Assembly: GCA_029260765.1 (NCBI GenBank)
Contig: JAJDCP010000084.1
Span: forward strand, 1 to 64,000
From: Planctomycetota bacterium
Lineage (GTDB): Bacteria; Planctomycetota; J058; JAJDCP01
Reading direction: 5' to 3'
DNA length: 64,000 bases
Shown here: positions 17,026 through 25,985 of the stretch, piece after piece
How the letters are laid out: every line of letters starts with the position of its first letter
How positions within the stretch are numbered: the first letter of the stretch is position 1
The notes under the pieces: model-generated
Database searches by the model: none
Told to the model about the DNA's origin: nothing
What the model saw: the letters and a program-made list of their open reading frames with translations, nothing else
Position numbers and translations under genes: made by a program

Positions 17026-17560
17026 AATGCTCTCCTATGCGCGAGCGCAGGGCGCTGCGCAGGCGTTCTCCAGCGCGACTGACGCGCGAGCGTACGGTCG
17101 CTTCCGGCACACCTTCGAGACGGGCGACCTCGGCGTAACTCAACTCGGCTATGTGCCGCAGCACCCAAGCGCTCTTTTGCGCGACGGGAAGCCGCAACAG
17201 CTGCCGGTCGAGCAGTTGGCGCAGCTCGTCCGGCTGCCCGTTTGGAATGGGGGCAGGGTGCTGGTCCAGATGGGCGTGCAGATCGGGCCGCCGCTGCCGC
17301 AGGCTATTCAGGCTGCGGTTGCGGGCGATGCTGAACAACCAGCTCCCGAAGCTGCCACGCTGGGGATCAAAGCTGGCCAGCTTGCGGAACGCCGCCAGGA
17401 ACACATCCTGGGCCACGTCCTCGCTGGCATGGGGGTCAGCTAGTAGCCGACGGATGGTTGCGACCACGCGTTGCTGATAGCGTTCGACGAGGTCTGCGAA
17501 GGCTTCGCGATCGCCCGCCAGCACACGGCGGATGCTCTCGAGGTCTGATTTCGTCTGCAT
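17015..17560 (-). CDS. ECF RNA polymerase sigma factor
   Basis: 181 residues from the ATG at 17560; a GTG at 17584 is an alternative in frame. Region 2 shows ADLVERYQQRVVATIRRLL and a DVAQDVF core-binding block. Region 4 is the helix-turn-helix ELSYAEVARLEGVPEATVRS. This is a standard RpoE-type layout. It heads an operon with the small membrane protein and signal peptidase I. The ATG was preferred because family members begin near this point, although the ribosome site is weak at either start. Confidence 0.9.
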   Translation of the reverse strand: MQTKSDLESIRRVLAGDREAFADLVERYQQRVVATIRRLLADPHASEDVAQDVFLAAFRKLASFDPQRGSFGSWLFSIARNRSLNSLRQRRPDLHAHLDQHPAPIPNGQPDELRQLLDRQLLRLPVAQKSAWVLRHIAELSYAEVARLEGVPEATVRSRVSRAGERLRSALRSRIGEHYET

Positions 17561-17640
17561 CGGCCCGCCGCTTCGTTTTCCCACCCTTGTCTACACATGG
17601 CCAGGCGGTTTTGTGGCAACGGGCAGGATTTTTTTTAGCG

Positions 17641-18066
17641 TTACTGTACGGCGGGCAAGCTGGTGTCCAACGCCTGGTTGGCGTCCTTGCTGAAACGGAT
17701 CACCCCGCTCTGGTCGGTGTAATAGCGGCGGCGGCCGGTCTTGCCGAACTCGATGGGCTCGGCGATGAGCTGGAAGCTGCTGGCCGTGGCAGCCAGCACG
17801 CTGAAGCGGTAGCCGCTCTTTTCGCCGTCGGCGAGCCCCCCTTGGAGCGCGCCACTGCTGACCAGCGCGTTCAGGCTGGAGGCATAGCTGCCCAGCTGGG
17901 CCAGATGGTGTTGCTGTGCGGCGTGCAGCTCCCGCAGCGAGAGCAAGGCGCTCTTCTCCTGGGTCGCCTGGATCGGCACGGTGATGTTGGTGCTGGGCGG
18001 CTCGTAACAACCACTGAGCAGCAGCATCAGCAGCAACAGGCTGGTGATGTTTCGAAACAAGGACAT
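17641..18066 (-). CDS. Small lipoprotein with pseudopilin-like soluble domain
   Basis: 141 residues. The ATG at 18066 gives a short basic start, a Leu-rich core and the lipobox LLSGC, so Cys19 would be lipidated. The mature part has a heptad-like helix (about 40-60) followed by YASSLNAL, GYRF and YYTDQSGVIR blocks. The last is very like the C-terminal strand of type IV pilin and pseudopilin proteins (FFVDQSGVIR-type). It may be a pilin-fold lipoprotein rather than a true pilin, because a lipobox replaces the prepilin peptidase site. It is divergent from the beta-propeller gene across 91 bases. Confidence 0.7.
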   Translation of the reverse strand: MSLFRNITSLLLLMLLLSGCYEPPSTNITVPIQATQEKSALLSLRELHAAQQHHLAQLGSYASSLNALVSSGALQGGLADGEKSGYRFSVLAATASSFQLIAEPIEFGKTGRRRYYTDQSGVIRFSKDANQALDTSLPAVQ

Positions 18067-18157
18067 GTCTCGTCTCCAGGGGTGCGGCATTCGCTTGAGT
18101 CTAGCAGACCGACGGGCAGGCTTGCACCGTGTCGGCTCTTGCGCTATTCCTTGAAAC

Positions 18158-19717
18158 ATGAGACGCGCAGCTCTGTGTTTCTTCTGCTGCTGGATGTTCC
18201 TACACGCCGACGAGCCCGTTCAGTTCCCCTACAACCGCGAGATCTCCGAGGCCTTCAACCGGGCCAGCGAGATGGCCGCCAAGGGACAAACAGAGCGCGC
18301 CGCCGAGCTGCTGCTCGCCATCGCGGAGCTGCCGGTGGCCGAGCAGGTGTTTCTAGCCACCACGGATCCCCAACAATTCGTGGGCTGCCGCGTGCTTGCA
18401 GAGCAGCTGCTGCGGAATCTGACGGTACGGCCTCTTTCGGTGGCCGAGGCTCTCGCCATCCGCGAGGCGGCGAAACTGGGCCCGCAGCCCAGTGACGAAG
18501 CGTTGCTCGCGATCATCGGCCGCTATCCCAACACCAGAAAGGCCGCGGAGCTGCGCGTGCGGCTGGGCGACCTGCAGTTCGAGCGGGGTGATGCATTTCT
18601 GGCGCGTATGACCTGGGAGCGGCAGTTGCGGGCGGGGTCCGGCTTCTCCCGCGCAGAGATCAAAGAGCGCCTGGCTCAGGTAGGCCAGCTGCCGGAAGAT
18701 CTGCTCAATCCCCAGACCGGGCATTGCGGCGACCGCACGAGAAAACTGGTCTACGACGGAGCGCGGGTGTTCGTGCTCGACGGCGACGCCCTCGTCGGCA
18801 TCGATGTCGGCCGTAGGCGCCGCATCTGGGTTCGGGAGGATCTGGGGGGCTTCGACACCCCTGTGTTGGCGGCTGGCTATGGCAGGGTCGGACTGCTGAC
18901 CCGTGACCGCTTGCGCGTCTTGTCGGGGAAAGACGGCGGTCTTGTGCTCGACGTTGTGCTCGACCCGGCGAAGCTCGACCTGATCGATGGCGCAGAGCCT
19001 GCCGGGCTCGTGTTGCTCTCGTCAGGCGGAACATTGCTGGTGTTTCATTCGCCGCCGCCGCGCTGTGAGATCTACAGTGTGCGCTTGCCTCCGGACGGCA
19101 AGCTACAGCGTTCGAGCTATCTGGTCGATTGTGACGCCGACCGCCTGCCTCTGGAGCTGAGTGTCGGTCCCGATGGCCAGGGAGATGTGCTGGTCCATCT
19201 GGCCCTGCGCGGCGCTGTCTTCAGCCTGCGCGGCTCGACGGGGGAGCTGTTGTGGGCCCGTATGGCGAAGGTCGCGGCCAGCAAGCCTCCCGAGCTGGGT
19301 TGGCGGGATGGTGTGCTGTGTTTGCGCTTGGAGAAGCACAAGATCAGTGGTCTCGACCCAGCTGACGGTGCGCTGCGTTTCGCCCTCGACGCGCGGGACG
19401 GCAGCCTGGTGCCCGGGCGCACCGGGCCGGTCGTGCTCGCCGGCAAAGACCGCGCCCTGTTGGTGGACCTGCAGACGGGACGGCGCGTCGGGATGTTGGA
19501 CTTTGCGAAGCTCCAGATCGCTCCCGCTGGGGACCCGATCGTGGTGCGCGGGGCGTTGTGGATCCCTGTCCGCGGAGGAGTGGTGCGGGTAGAGCTGGCA
19601 ACCGGCCAGGTCACCCGACACAGACTCGAGGGCAGGCGCGTCGAGCTGCTGAACTTCGGCGGCGATGTCTTCTGCTTCAGTGGGCGCAGCTTCGAGGTCC
19701 TGCGCGCCGATCCTTGA
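18158..19717 (+). CDS. Exported protein with helical N-terminus and PQQ-like beta-propeller
   Basis: 519 residues. A signal peptide covers about 1-17 (hydrophobic, ending FLHA before DEPV). Residues about 20-165 are helical and TPR-like. From about 180 the chain has repeated strands of the pattern V-x-D-G-x-V-x-G-I-D and L-D-P-A-D-G-A-L, typical of PQQ or outer-membrane-assembly-type propeller blades. No catalytic residues or quinone-binding pattern are obvious, so a structural or binding role in the periplasm is more likely than a dehydrogenase. It is monocistronic, and its stop is followed by a 300-base gene-poor stretch. Confidence 0.7.
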   Translation: MRRAALCFFCCWMFLHADEPVQFPYNREISEAFNRASEMAAKGQTERAAELLLAIAELPVAEQVFLATTDPQQFVGCRVLAEQLLRNLTVRPLSVAEALAIREAAKLGPQPSDEALLAIIGRYPNTRKAAELRVRLGDLQFERGDAFLARMTWERQLRAGSGFSRAEIKERLAQVGQLPEDLLNPQTGHCGDRTRKLVYDGARVFVLDGDALVGIDVGRRRRIWVREDLGGFDTPVLAAGYGRVGLLTRDRLRVLSGKDGGLVLDVVLDPAKLDLIDGAEPAGLVLLSSGGTLLVFHSPPPRCEIYSVRLPPDGKLQRSSYLVDCDADRLPLELSVGPDGQGDVLVHLALRGAVFSLRGSTGELLWARMAKVAASKPPELGWRDGVLCLRLEKHKISGLDPADGALRFALDARDGSLVPGRTGPVVLAGKDRALLVDLQTGRRVGMLDFAKLQIAPAGDPIVVRGALWIPVRGGVVRVELATGQVTRHRLEGRRVELLNFGGDVFCFSGRSFEVLRADP

Positions 19718-19749
19718 GGCGCTCCCGGGAACCGCCCCCTCGCTTCGGA

Positions 19750-19875
19750 AAAGAATATTTTCTTTTTCTGCCATGCCGACGCATCTGCATGGCATCGTCG
19801 TACATCGAGGCACGTACCTGCGCAGCTCCGCCCACGAAGCGGAGAAGCGGGAATGGATGACTGGGGATCGCAAGC
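19750..19875 (+). pseudogene. Possible remnant of an IS200-like/REP-associated transposase
   Basis: In one forward frame the region reads AMPTHLHGIVVHRG. It closely resembles the MPNHxHG-I/V motif of Y1 (HUH) transposases, whose two His bind metal. Only about 40 residues look related, with no start and no Tyr catalytic helix. The local base composition is lower in GC than the surroundings. The rest of the 19718-20018 gap shows nothing recognisable. A chance match is possible. Confidence 0.3.
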
Positions 19876-20018
19876 CGTGGTGCGGTCTCGGGACGATTTT
19901 TTTACAGATGTCCTCAACAATTTCGGGGCACGGGGGGATTAACCAAATAGAAGAGCTGCGTGACGCGTCCTAAGATAGAAGTAGGGTGCGCGTACCGAGA
20001 CGTGCCGGGGAGAACACC

Positions 20019-20192
20019 ATGAAGTTTTCCATCTACTGTTCTGGAAAACTGTTGCGGACCGTTGAGATCGATGATGTTGCCGAGTTGTACGACGTGATGG
20101 ACATCGGAGATTGGGCGATCAACGCCGAAAACCGTTACCAGAAGTACCAGCTCGGTACCAACGCTGGCTGGCTTGAGCTTCAGGCCATCTGA
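20019..20192 (+). CDS. Small acidic hypothetical protein
   Basis: 57 residues from the ATG at 20019, with GGGGAG eight bases upstream. It starts KFSIYCSGKLLRTVEID, has two aromatic-rich segments and ends GWLELQAI. It has no signal peptide or transmembrane helix. I do not recognise the family. Good ribosome site and codon use support a real gene in an otherwise gene-poor stretch. Confidence 0.5.
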   Translation: MKFSIYCSGKLLRTVEIDDVAELYDVMDIGDWAINAENRYQKYQLGTNAGWLELQAI

Positions 20193-20644
20193 GACCCTGC
20201 CCGGCCTTCTATCTCCCGCTGCGAACTCTTTGATGCCTTCTTGTCTCTGCGCTGGTGCTGTGTACGCAGGGACAGCTGGCCTGCGCTGTAGAAGCGCTCT
20301 GCGAGCGGCTGTCTCACGGGAACGTTCGAGGCATCTGGAGTCGCCGTACGATGTCCACTGGGGCAAATCTGAGAATCGTCTAAGAACCGACCGTTCCTCT
20401 TGTAGGGGCGGGGTTTACCCCCGCCCGCGGGCGAGGGTAAACCTCGCCCCTACATGATGATCCAAAGCAATCCTGCGGCGAAGTCGCGTTCCCTGAGACA
20501 GCCTCTGCGAGCGCCGAAAACTGTGTGCGCAACGGCGGCTCCCAGAGAATCAGGGCTGTTCCATCCAGATCGGTCTGCTCGTCGGTCCTAGACCGACGCT
20601 ACAGGCGGTGGTCCCGCGTCTGTGCGTCCTCCCCAACGCTACGC
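20193..20644. other. Gene-poor stretch with two hairpins
   Basis: No convincing gene. It holds the REP-like palindrome at 20401-20454 and a perfect 7-bp inverted repeat (GTCGGTC, CTA, GACCGAC) at 20581-20597. The latter is followed by GCTACAGG, a short motif also seen in the gap at 9.5-9.7 kb. No T-run follows either hairpin, so they are not obvious intrinsic terminators. Confidence 0.5.
20401..20454. repeat. REP-like palindrome
   Basis: The left arm TGTAGGGGCGGGGTTTACCC (20401-20420) and right arm (20435-20454) are inverted copies with one mismatch around a 14-base GC loop. Similar TGTAGGGGC-GGTTTACCC palindromes are common dispersed repeats in bacterial genomes and are often linked to Y1 transposases. 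A possible transposase remnant lies 600 bases upstream. Confidence 0.75.
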
Positions 20645-21199
20645 TCAGCGCTGGAACAGCGGTAAGATCACCATGTTCCAGATGATCTCGACGCTGAGCA
20701 CCCAGAGCACCGCGATCAAGCAGATCGGAAGCAGCAGGGGGGACAGCAGGTACCCGGTCAGGGTGCTGTGTAGATTGCTGGGCTCTCCGGACCGAACGAC
20801 GCGCAACAATGAGCGTCCGTAGTAGCGTATGATGCCGTTGATCGAGTTGAGCACCACCAGCGGGGGCACCAGCACCAGGCTCGGCAGCGCCAGCAAGGCC
20901 AGCACGCTCCAGTGGTACACGGGCTCGCTGCCGACCGTCAGCCGGCTGAGACCATCGATGGCCTGCGTGGTAATGAAGAGACAGAACTTCCCGTACAGGT
21001 ACAGGAAGCTCACGATCAGCATCGCCGGCAGCCAACCGGGTGAGCTCACAAGCAGCAGCACTCCGCCCAGGATTCCCATCACCGTCCGCCCCCGTGACAG
21101 CTCGCGGGGCTTGGGCAACGGGCGCGGCTCGAGTCCGGCCTCGAGGTCGCGGATCCTGACCGGCGCGTTCAAGTGCCCGGCTCGGATTTCGCGGGGCAT
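20645..21199 (-). CDS. Multi-pass membrane protein of unknown function
   Basis: 184 residues. A soluble N-terminus of about 40 residues is followed by four to five hydrophobic helices (about 41-60, 60-82, 95-118, 145-175). A basic loop lies near 125-135. I recognise no family. Its start overlaps the 3' end of gcvPB by 31 bases, so it is expressed with the glycine cleavage operon, but nothing in the sequence links it to glycine. A later ATG near residue 41 would remove the overlap and is possible. Confidence 0.6.
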   Translation of the reverse strand: MPREIRAGHLNAPVRIRDLEAGLEPRPLPKPRELSRGRTVMGILGGVLLLVSSPGWLPAMLIVSFLYLYGKFCLFITTQAIDGLSRLTVGSEPVYHWSVLALLALPSLVLVPPLVVLNSINGIIRYYGRSLLRVVRSGEPSNLHSTLTGYLLSPLLLPICLIAVLWVLSVEIIWNMVILPLFQR

Positions 21200-22647
21200 C
21201 CGAAACGCCGCGTGACGGGCTTACGGGCGGCCTTGACCTCGTCAAGCCGACGCAGACGCAGGCTATTGGGAGCCGAGCGCACCAGCTCGGGCTGTTCGTG
21301 TGCCTCGCGATGGATCGCCAGCAGGGCCTCGACGAAGCTGTCGAGCGTCTCGAGCGACTCCGTCTCGGTCGGCTCGATCATCAGCGCCTCGGGCACAACC
21401 AGTGGGAAGTAGATCGTCGGTGCGTGGAAGCCGTAGTCGAGCAGGCGCTTGGCGACGTCGAGGGTGTTGACCCCGGTCTCTTTCTTCAGGCGCTTCAAGC
21501 TGAGCACGACCTCATGCTGGCAGATGCGCGGGAAGGCGACGTCGTAGTGTCCGGACAGCCGCACGCGCAGGTAGTTGGCGTGCAACACCGCATGCTCAGC
21601 CACCTTGCGCAGACCCCGGCCATACGCTCGGATGTACGCCCAGGCGCGGAACACCATCCCCATGTTGCCGAGGAAGCCGCGCACGCGGCCGATCGAATCG
21701 GGCGCGTCGGAGCTGAGGGAATAGCGGCCCTCTCGTTGCACGATGCGAGGCACAGGCAGGAAGGGGATGAGCTCCTCACAGACCATGATCGGCCCAGCTC
21801 CCGGGCCTCCGCCTCCGTGGGGCGTGGAGAAGGTCTTGTGCAGGTTGGTGTGCATCACGTCCACACCGAAGTCCCCCGGCCGCGTGACTCCCAGCATCGC
21901 GTTGAGGTTCGCGCCGTCCATGTACACCATGCCGCCCACGGCGTGCACCTTTTGGCAGATCAGCTGGATGTTCTTCTCGAACAGTCCGAGGGTGCTCGGG
22001 TTGGTGATCATCAAGGCGGCGGTCTGCTCGTCGAGCTTGGCGTCGAGGTCTGCCATATCGACGTCGCCGTCGGGCCCTGCCTTGAGTGGCACGACCTGCA
22101 GGTCGGCGAAAGCGCAGCTGGCCGGGTTGGTGCCGTGCGCCGACTCGGGAATCAAGACCTTGCCGCGCGCGCCCTGTCCGCGGCTCCGCAGGCAGGCCTT
22201 GATGGTCAGCAAGCCCGCCAGCTCACCCTGTGCACCGGCCGCCGGTTGCAGGCAGACACCGGGCAGTCCGCTGATCTCGGCGAGGTAGCGCTCCACTTCC
22301 CAGGCAATCTGCAGGGCTCCCTGCAGCGAAGCCTCGTCCTGGTAGGGATGGATGTCGAACAGCTGCGGCCAGCTCGCGAGCGCTTCATTGAAGCGAGGGT
22401 TGTACTTCATCGTGCAGGAGCCGAGCGGATAGAAATGCGTGTCGATGGAGAAGTTCCGTTGGCTCAGCCGTGTGAAGTGCCGCACGCAGCTCAGCTCGTC
22501 CACCTCGGGCAGATCCGCCGGCTCCTGGCGCAGCAGCTTGGCCGGCAGGCAGTCTTCCAGGGAGATCTCGGGGAAAGCCTTGTCCGCATCGGGGATATCG
22601 ATGGCCGTTCGCCCGCTGCGGCTCTGATCGAAAATCAACGGCAGCAT
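21169..22647 (-). CDS. gcvPB: Glycine dehydrogenase (decarboxylating) subunit 2, P-protein beta
   Basis: A 492-residue PLP subunit of the two-part glycine decarboxylase, which transfers the aminomethyl group of glycine to lipoylated GcvH. Lys271 in HTNLHKTFSTPHGGGG is the Schiff-base residue; the SAHGTNPASC and MDGANLNA blocks are intact. The length is usual for split P-protein. The start overlaps gcvPA by 13 bases. It works with GcvPA, GcvH and GcvT from the same operon; the fourth component, lipoamide dehydrogenase, is not in the window. Confidence 0.96.
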   Translation of the reverse strand: MLPLIFDQSRSGRTAIDIPDADKAFPEISLEDCLPAKLLRQEPADLPEVDELSCVRHFTRLSQRNFSIDTHFYPLGSCTMKYNPRFNEALASWPQLFDIHPYQDEASLQGALQIAWEVERYLAEISGLPGVCLQPAAGAQGELAGLLTIKACLRSRGQGARGKVLIPESAHGTNPASCAFADLQVVPLKAGPDGDVDMADLDAKLDEQTAALMITNPSTLGLFEKNIQLICQKVHAVGGMVYMDGANLNAMLGVTRPGDFGVDVMHTNLHKTFSTPHGGGGPGAGPIMVCEELIPFLPVPRIVQREGRYSLSSDAPDSIGRVRGFLGNMGMVFRAWAYIRAYGRGLRKVAEHAVLHANYLRVRLSGHYDVAFPRICQHEVVLSLKRLKKETGVNTLDVAKRLLDYGFHAPTIYFPLVVPEALMIEPTETESLETLDSFVEALLAIHREAHEQPELVRSAPNSLRLRRLDEVKAARKPVTRRFGCPAKSEPGT

Positions 22648-23987
22648 CCTTCCACCTCCTTGACGGTCTGCACCAACAGATCGATATCCTGGCGGCGGAT
22701 TCGGTCGGTGGTCGCCAGCAGCCAGCCTCCGGAGTCATCGGGCCAGAACCGGCTCAAGGCCAGTCCTCCCTCGAGCCCGGCCGCATCGAGGGCGCGGTTC
22801 AGTTGGGCGACCGGCACCGGGCTGTCGAAGCATACCTCGCGGAAGAAAGGTGTCTCCGCATAGCGACGCCGCAACAGCGTGTGCTGCTCGAGCTCGCGGG
22901 CCAGATAGTGGGCGGACTTCAAGCACAAGCGCCCGAGTTTCTGGAAGTTCTGCTTGCCGAGGCCCGCGAGGTAGATCGCCGCCCGCAGGGCAATCAACCC
23001 CTGGTTGGTACAGATGTTCGAGGTGGCCTTCTCGCGCCGGATATGTTGCTCGCGGGTCTGCAACGTCAGAGTGAACGCGCGCTTGCCGTCTTTGTCGGTG
23101 GTCTGCCCGACCAACCTGCCAGGCAGGCGGCGCAGGAACTTCGGGCCGCAGGCCATGTAGCCCAGATGCGGTCCACCGAAGCTCAGCCCGTTGCCAAACA
23201 CCTGGGCTTCGCCCACGACGATATCCGCCCCCTGCTTGCCGGGAGCCTCGATCAGGGACAGCGTCAAGGGGTCGGCGCTGACCACCAGATGGGCGCCAGC
23301 AGAATGCGCCGCGGCTCCGGCGGCTTCGACGTCTTCGAGGCAGCCGAAGAAGTTGGGGCTCTGCACCACAACCGCGGCGATATCTGCGCCGACTTCGGCG
23401 GGCAATACGGTGCGTCCGTCTGGTCCGAGCGGCATGCGCTCGAGCTCGAGCCGGGTGAAGCGGAACAGGGTCTCGAGCACCTCGAGGGTCTCGGGGTGCA
23501 AGCCCTCAGAGACCAGAAAGCGCATGCGGCGGCCGACGTTGTGGGCCAGCACGCAGCCCTCCATCACCGATGTCGGTCCGTCGTACAACGAGGCGTTGGC
23601 GATCGGCAGACCACTGATCTCGGAGATCATGGTCTGGTATTCAAACATCGCCTGCAGCGTGCCCTGGCTGGCTTCGGCCTGGTAGGGCGTGTAGGCGGTC
23701 AGGAACTCGCCGCGCCCGGCCAGTGTCCCGACGAAGGCAGGGATGAAGTGGTTGTAGATGCCCGCTCCGAGGAACGACGGCCGCCCGGATCCCAGCGCAC
23801 GGTTGGTTCGGGTGATCGCGCTCAGCTCCTGCTCGAGCTCGAGCTCGCTGCAGGGGTCGGGCAGGTCGAGCGGTGCCTTCAGGCGCAGCTCTTCAGGGAT
23901 GTCCTCAAACAGTGCATCGACGCTGCGTACGCCGATGGCTGCGAGCATCGTCTGGACGTCTTCGGCTTGCGTGGCGAGAAAGCGCAT
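22635..23987 (-). CDS. gcvPA: Glycine dehydrogenase (decarboxylating) subunit 1, P-protein alpha
   Basis: A 450-residue subunit paired with GcvPB. Recognisable blocks are the N-terminal SVDALFEDIPEELR, the YTPYQAEASQGTLQ segment and DGPTSVMEGC. It lacks the PLP lysine, as expected for this subunit, which completes the active site. It lies 62 bases after gcvH and overlaps gcvPB. Together the pair replace the single 950-residue P-protein. Confidence 0.95.
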   Translation of the reverse strand: MRFLATQAEDVQTMLAAIGVRSVDALFEDIPEELRLKAPLDLPDPCSELELEQELSAITRTNRALGSGRPSFLGAGIYNHFIPAFVGTLAGRGEFLTAYTPYQAEASQGTLQAMFEYQTMISEISGLPIANASLYDGPTSVMEGCVLAHNVGRRMRFLVSEGLHPETLEVLETLFRFTRLELERMPLGPDGRTVLPAEVGADIAAVVVQSPNFFGCLEDVEAAGAAAHSAGAHLVVSADPLTLSLIEAPGKQGADIVVGEAQVFGNGLSFGGPHLGYMACGPKFLRRLPGRLVGQTTDKDGKRAFTLTLQTREQHIRREKATSNICTNQGLIALRAAIYLAGLGKQNFQKLGRLCLKSAHYLARELEQHTLLRRRYAETPFFREVCFDSPVPVAQLNRALDAAGLEGGLALSRFWPDDSGGWLLATTDRIRRQDIDLLVQTVKEVEGCCR

Positions 23988-24049
23988 GGTGGTGCCTCTT
24001 CGAAGGTCAGAGCGTCGCCCCGGGCAACGTCGTCAGGCCGCGGTCTCTG

Positions 24050-24430
24050 TCAGTGGGACTCGATCTGCTGGTCGTATTCTGCCGCACTCAGCAAGCCCGC
24101 CAGCGGGTCGGCGTCGCTGGGGCGGATCTTCAGCATCCAACCAGCTCCAAAAGCATCGTCGTGGATGGCATCGACGTTGTCGGCCAACTCGGTGTTGATC
24201 TCGACCACCTCACCGGAAGCCGGCGCGTACAGGTCAGAGACCGCTTTGACCGACTCGACCTCGCCGAAGCGCTCCCCCTTGGTGAGCGTGCTGCCGACCT
24301 CGGGCAGATCGATGAACACCAGGTCGGAGAGCTCAGCGACGGCGAAGTCGGTGATGCCGATGGTCACGAGCTCTCCATCGACGCGGGCCCACTCATGGCT
24401 GGCCAGATAGCCACAGTTGTCAGGACGCAT
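24050..24430 (-). CDS. gcvH: Glycine cleavage system H protein
   Basis: A 126-residue lipoyl carrier protein that shuttles the aminomethyl group between P- and T-proteins. The lipoylated residue is Lys62 in GEVESVKAVSDLYAP, and the preceding hairpin (ITDFAVAELSDLVFIDLPEVG) is typical. It sits between gcvT and gcvPA in an operon running leftward. No lipoate ligase or LipA/LipB gene is nearby. Confidence 0.97.
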   Translation of the reverse strand: MRPDNCGYLASHEWARVDGELVTIGITDFAVAELSDLVFIDLPEVGSTLTKGERFGEVESVKAVSDLYAPASGEVVEINTELADNVDAIHDDAFGAGWMLKIRPSDADPLAGLLSAAEYDQQIESH

Positions 24431-24500
24431 ATTCCGCTCCTCGATCCAAAACAGGGAGGCTGATGGGGAGAGGCGCCCGGCCCTCTGCCGAGCGCCCCGC

Positions 24501-25586
24501 TCAACGAGCGCGTTTGTAGAAAGGTCTCTTCACCACGCGGGCAGGCTCTTGGCGTCCGCGCACATCCACCGACAGGCTGGTGCCCGACTTACGCATGCGC
24601 CGGGGCACGTAGCCGAGCCCGACATTGCAGCCCAGAGTCGGAGAAGGAGCACCGCTGGTCACCGTGCCGACGGCTTCGCCGTCTGCCATCAGCGCATACC
24701 CCTGGCGCGCAACCCGCTTGCCTTCCAGCTGGAAACCAACCAGCGCGCGCCGAGGTTTGTCGGCCTTGATCTGCGCCAGAGCGTCGCGCCCGATGAAGTC
24801 TTTGTTCAGCTTGACCGCGAAGCTCAGGCCTGCCTCGAGCGGGTTGGTCGTCTCGTCGATCTCATGGCCATACAAGGGCATGCAGGCCTCGAGCCGCAGG
24901 GTGTCTCGAGCCGCCAGACCGATCGCCAGGATGCCGGCTTCCGTTCCGGCCTCGGCCAGCCGCTGCCAGAGTGCAACTCCTAGCGGTCGTGGCAGATAGA
25001 TCTCGAAACCATCTTCGCCCGTGTAGCCCGTGCGCGCCAGCAGGGCGGGCTGTCCTTCAAATCTGAAGCCTGCCGAGCGGTAATAGGCCAGCTGGGCCAC
25101 CAGCTCCTCGATGCCCAGCGCCGCGCCGGTGATCGCGGCCGAAGCCGGTCCCTGGATCGCCAGCATGTCGAGCTCGTCGCTGCGGTCTTCGATCTGTACG
25201 TCGCCCTCTGCGTGCTGTTGCAGCCAGGCAACGACCTTCTCGCGGTTCGAAGCGTTGGCGACCAGGAAGATCCGGTCGGACAAATTGTAGAAGATCACGT
25301 CGTCGACGATGCCGCCATCCGGCTTGCAGAGTAGCGAGTAGTGCGCTTCTCCGTCTTCGAGGCCGGCAACCCGGTTGGTGGCGAGCTTCTCGAGGAACGC
25401 GACGCGCTCGCTTCCGCGGATGTCGATGCGTGCCATGTGTCCCAGGTCGAACAGGCCGGCGGCGTGGCGCACCGCGTGGTGCTCCGTCTTGATGCTGCCG
25501 TAGCGGATCGGCATCTCCCAGCCGGCGAAGTCGACCAGGGTCGCCCCCAGCTCTCGATGCAGATCATTGAGGGAGGTCTTGTGCAC
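24501..25586 (-). CDS. gcvT: Aminomethyltransferase, glycine cleavage T protein
   Basis: 361 residues, transferring the methylene group to tetrahydrofolate with release of ammonia. It begins KTSLNDLHRELGATLVDFAGWEMP. The LFDLGHM block contains the substrate-binding Asp region, and LEACMPLYGHEID is the folate-site signature. It is the first gene of gcvT-gcvH-gcvPA-gcvPB. Only 54 bases separate it from the upstream cupin gene, with no room for a tandem glycine riboswitch and none seen. The operon may therefore share the upstream promoter. Confidence 0.96.
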   Translation of the reverse strand: MHKTSLNDLHRELGATLVDFAGWEMPIRYGSIKTEHHAVRHAAGLFDLGHMARIDIRGSERVAFLEKLATNRVAGLEDGEAHYSLLCKPDGGIVDDVIFYNLSDRIFLVANASNREKVVAWLQQHAEGDVQIEDRSDELDMLAIQGPASAAITGAALGIEELVAQLAYYRSAGFRFEGQPALLARTGYTGEDGFEIYLPRPLGVALWQRLAEAGTEAGILAIGLAARDTLRLEACMPLYGHEIDETTNPLEAGLSFAVKLNKDFIGRDALAQIKADKPRRALVGFQLEGKRVARQGYALMADGEAVGTVTSGAPSPTLGCNVGLGYVPRRMRKSGTSLSVDVRGRQEPARVVKRPFYKRAR

Positions 25587-25640
25587 GCGCGCTTCCTCGT
25601 AGCTGACGGGTGCCGAAGTCTAGCAGACCATGAGGAACTG

Positions 25641-25970
25641 TCAACCTGCGGGACGGGGATGCGGGGCCATGAAAACCAGCAGCGCGGCGCGGCCCTCCGA
25701 GCGGTTGCAGACGCCGTGCGTCTCGTCTGCCGGGCAGAGCACCATCTCGCCCGCGCAGAGCTCAGTTTCTTCCTCGCCCACCTGCACGACGGCGCGTCCC
25801 TCGAGCACAGCATAGAGCTTGTCATTCTGTGCGTGGCTGTGGGGCTTCTGGAGCTGGCCAGGCTCGAGGCAGTAGACATCGCAGAAGAAACGGGAGGTCT
25901 CGAACAGGTTGAGCTTCTGCAGTTTGTTCTCGGCGAACTGGCGCGTGGTCTGGAAGTTCCGGATCTGCAT
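25641..25970 (-). CDS. Small cupin-domain protein
   Basis: 109 residues forming one cupin barrel. Motif 1 is PHSHAQNDKLYAVLEG (the two His and Gln/Asp cluster typically bind a metal). Motif 2 is ADETHGVCN. It is cytosolic, and no fused domain is present. It lies between the TfoX-N gene (15 bases upstream) and gcvT (54 bases downstream), all on the same strand. The substrate cannot be assigned. Confidence 0.8.
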   Translation of the reverse strand: MQIRNFQTTRQFAENKLQKLNLFETSRFFCDVYCLEPGQLQKPHSHAQNDKLYAVLEGRAVVQVGEEETELCAGEMVLCPADETHGVCNRSEGRAALLVFMAPHPRPAG

Positions 25971-25985
25971 GGTCGTCCTTTTCGC

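Noticed and set aside
25587..25640. Glycine riboswitch upstream of gcvT
   Set aside because: Only 54 bases separate gcvT from the cupin gene, too short for the known tandem aptamers, and no aptamer-like pairing is visible.
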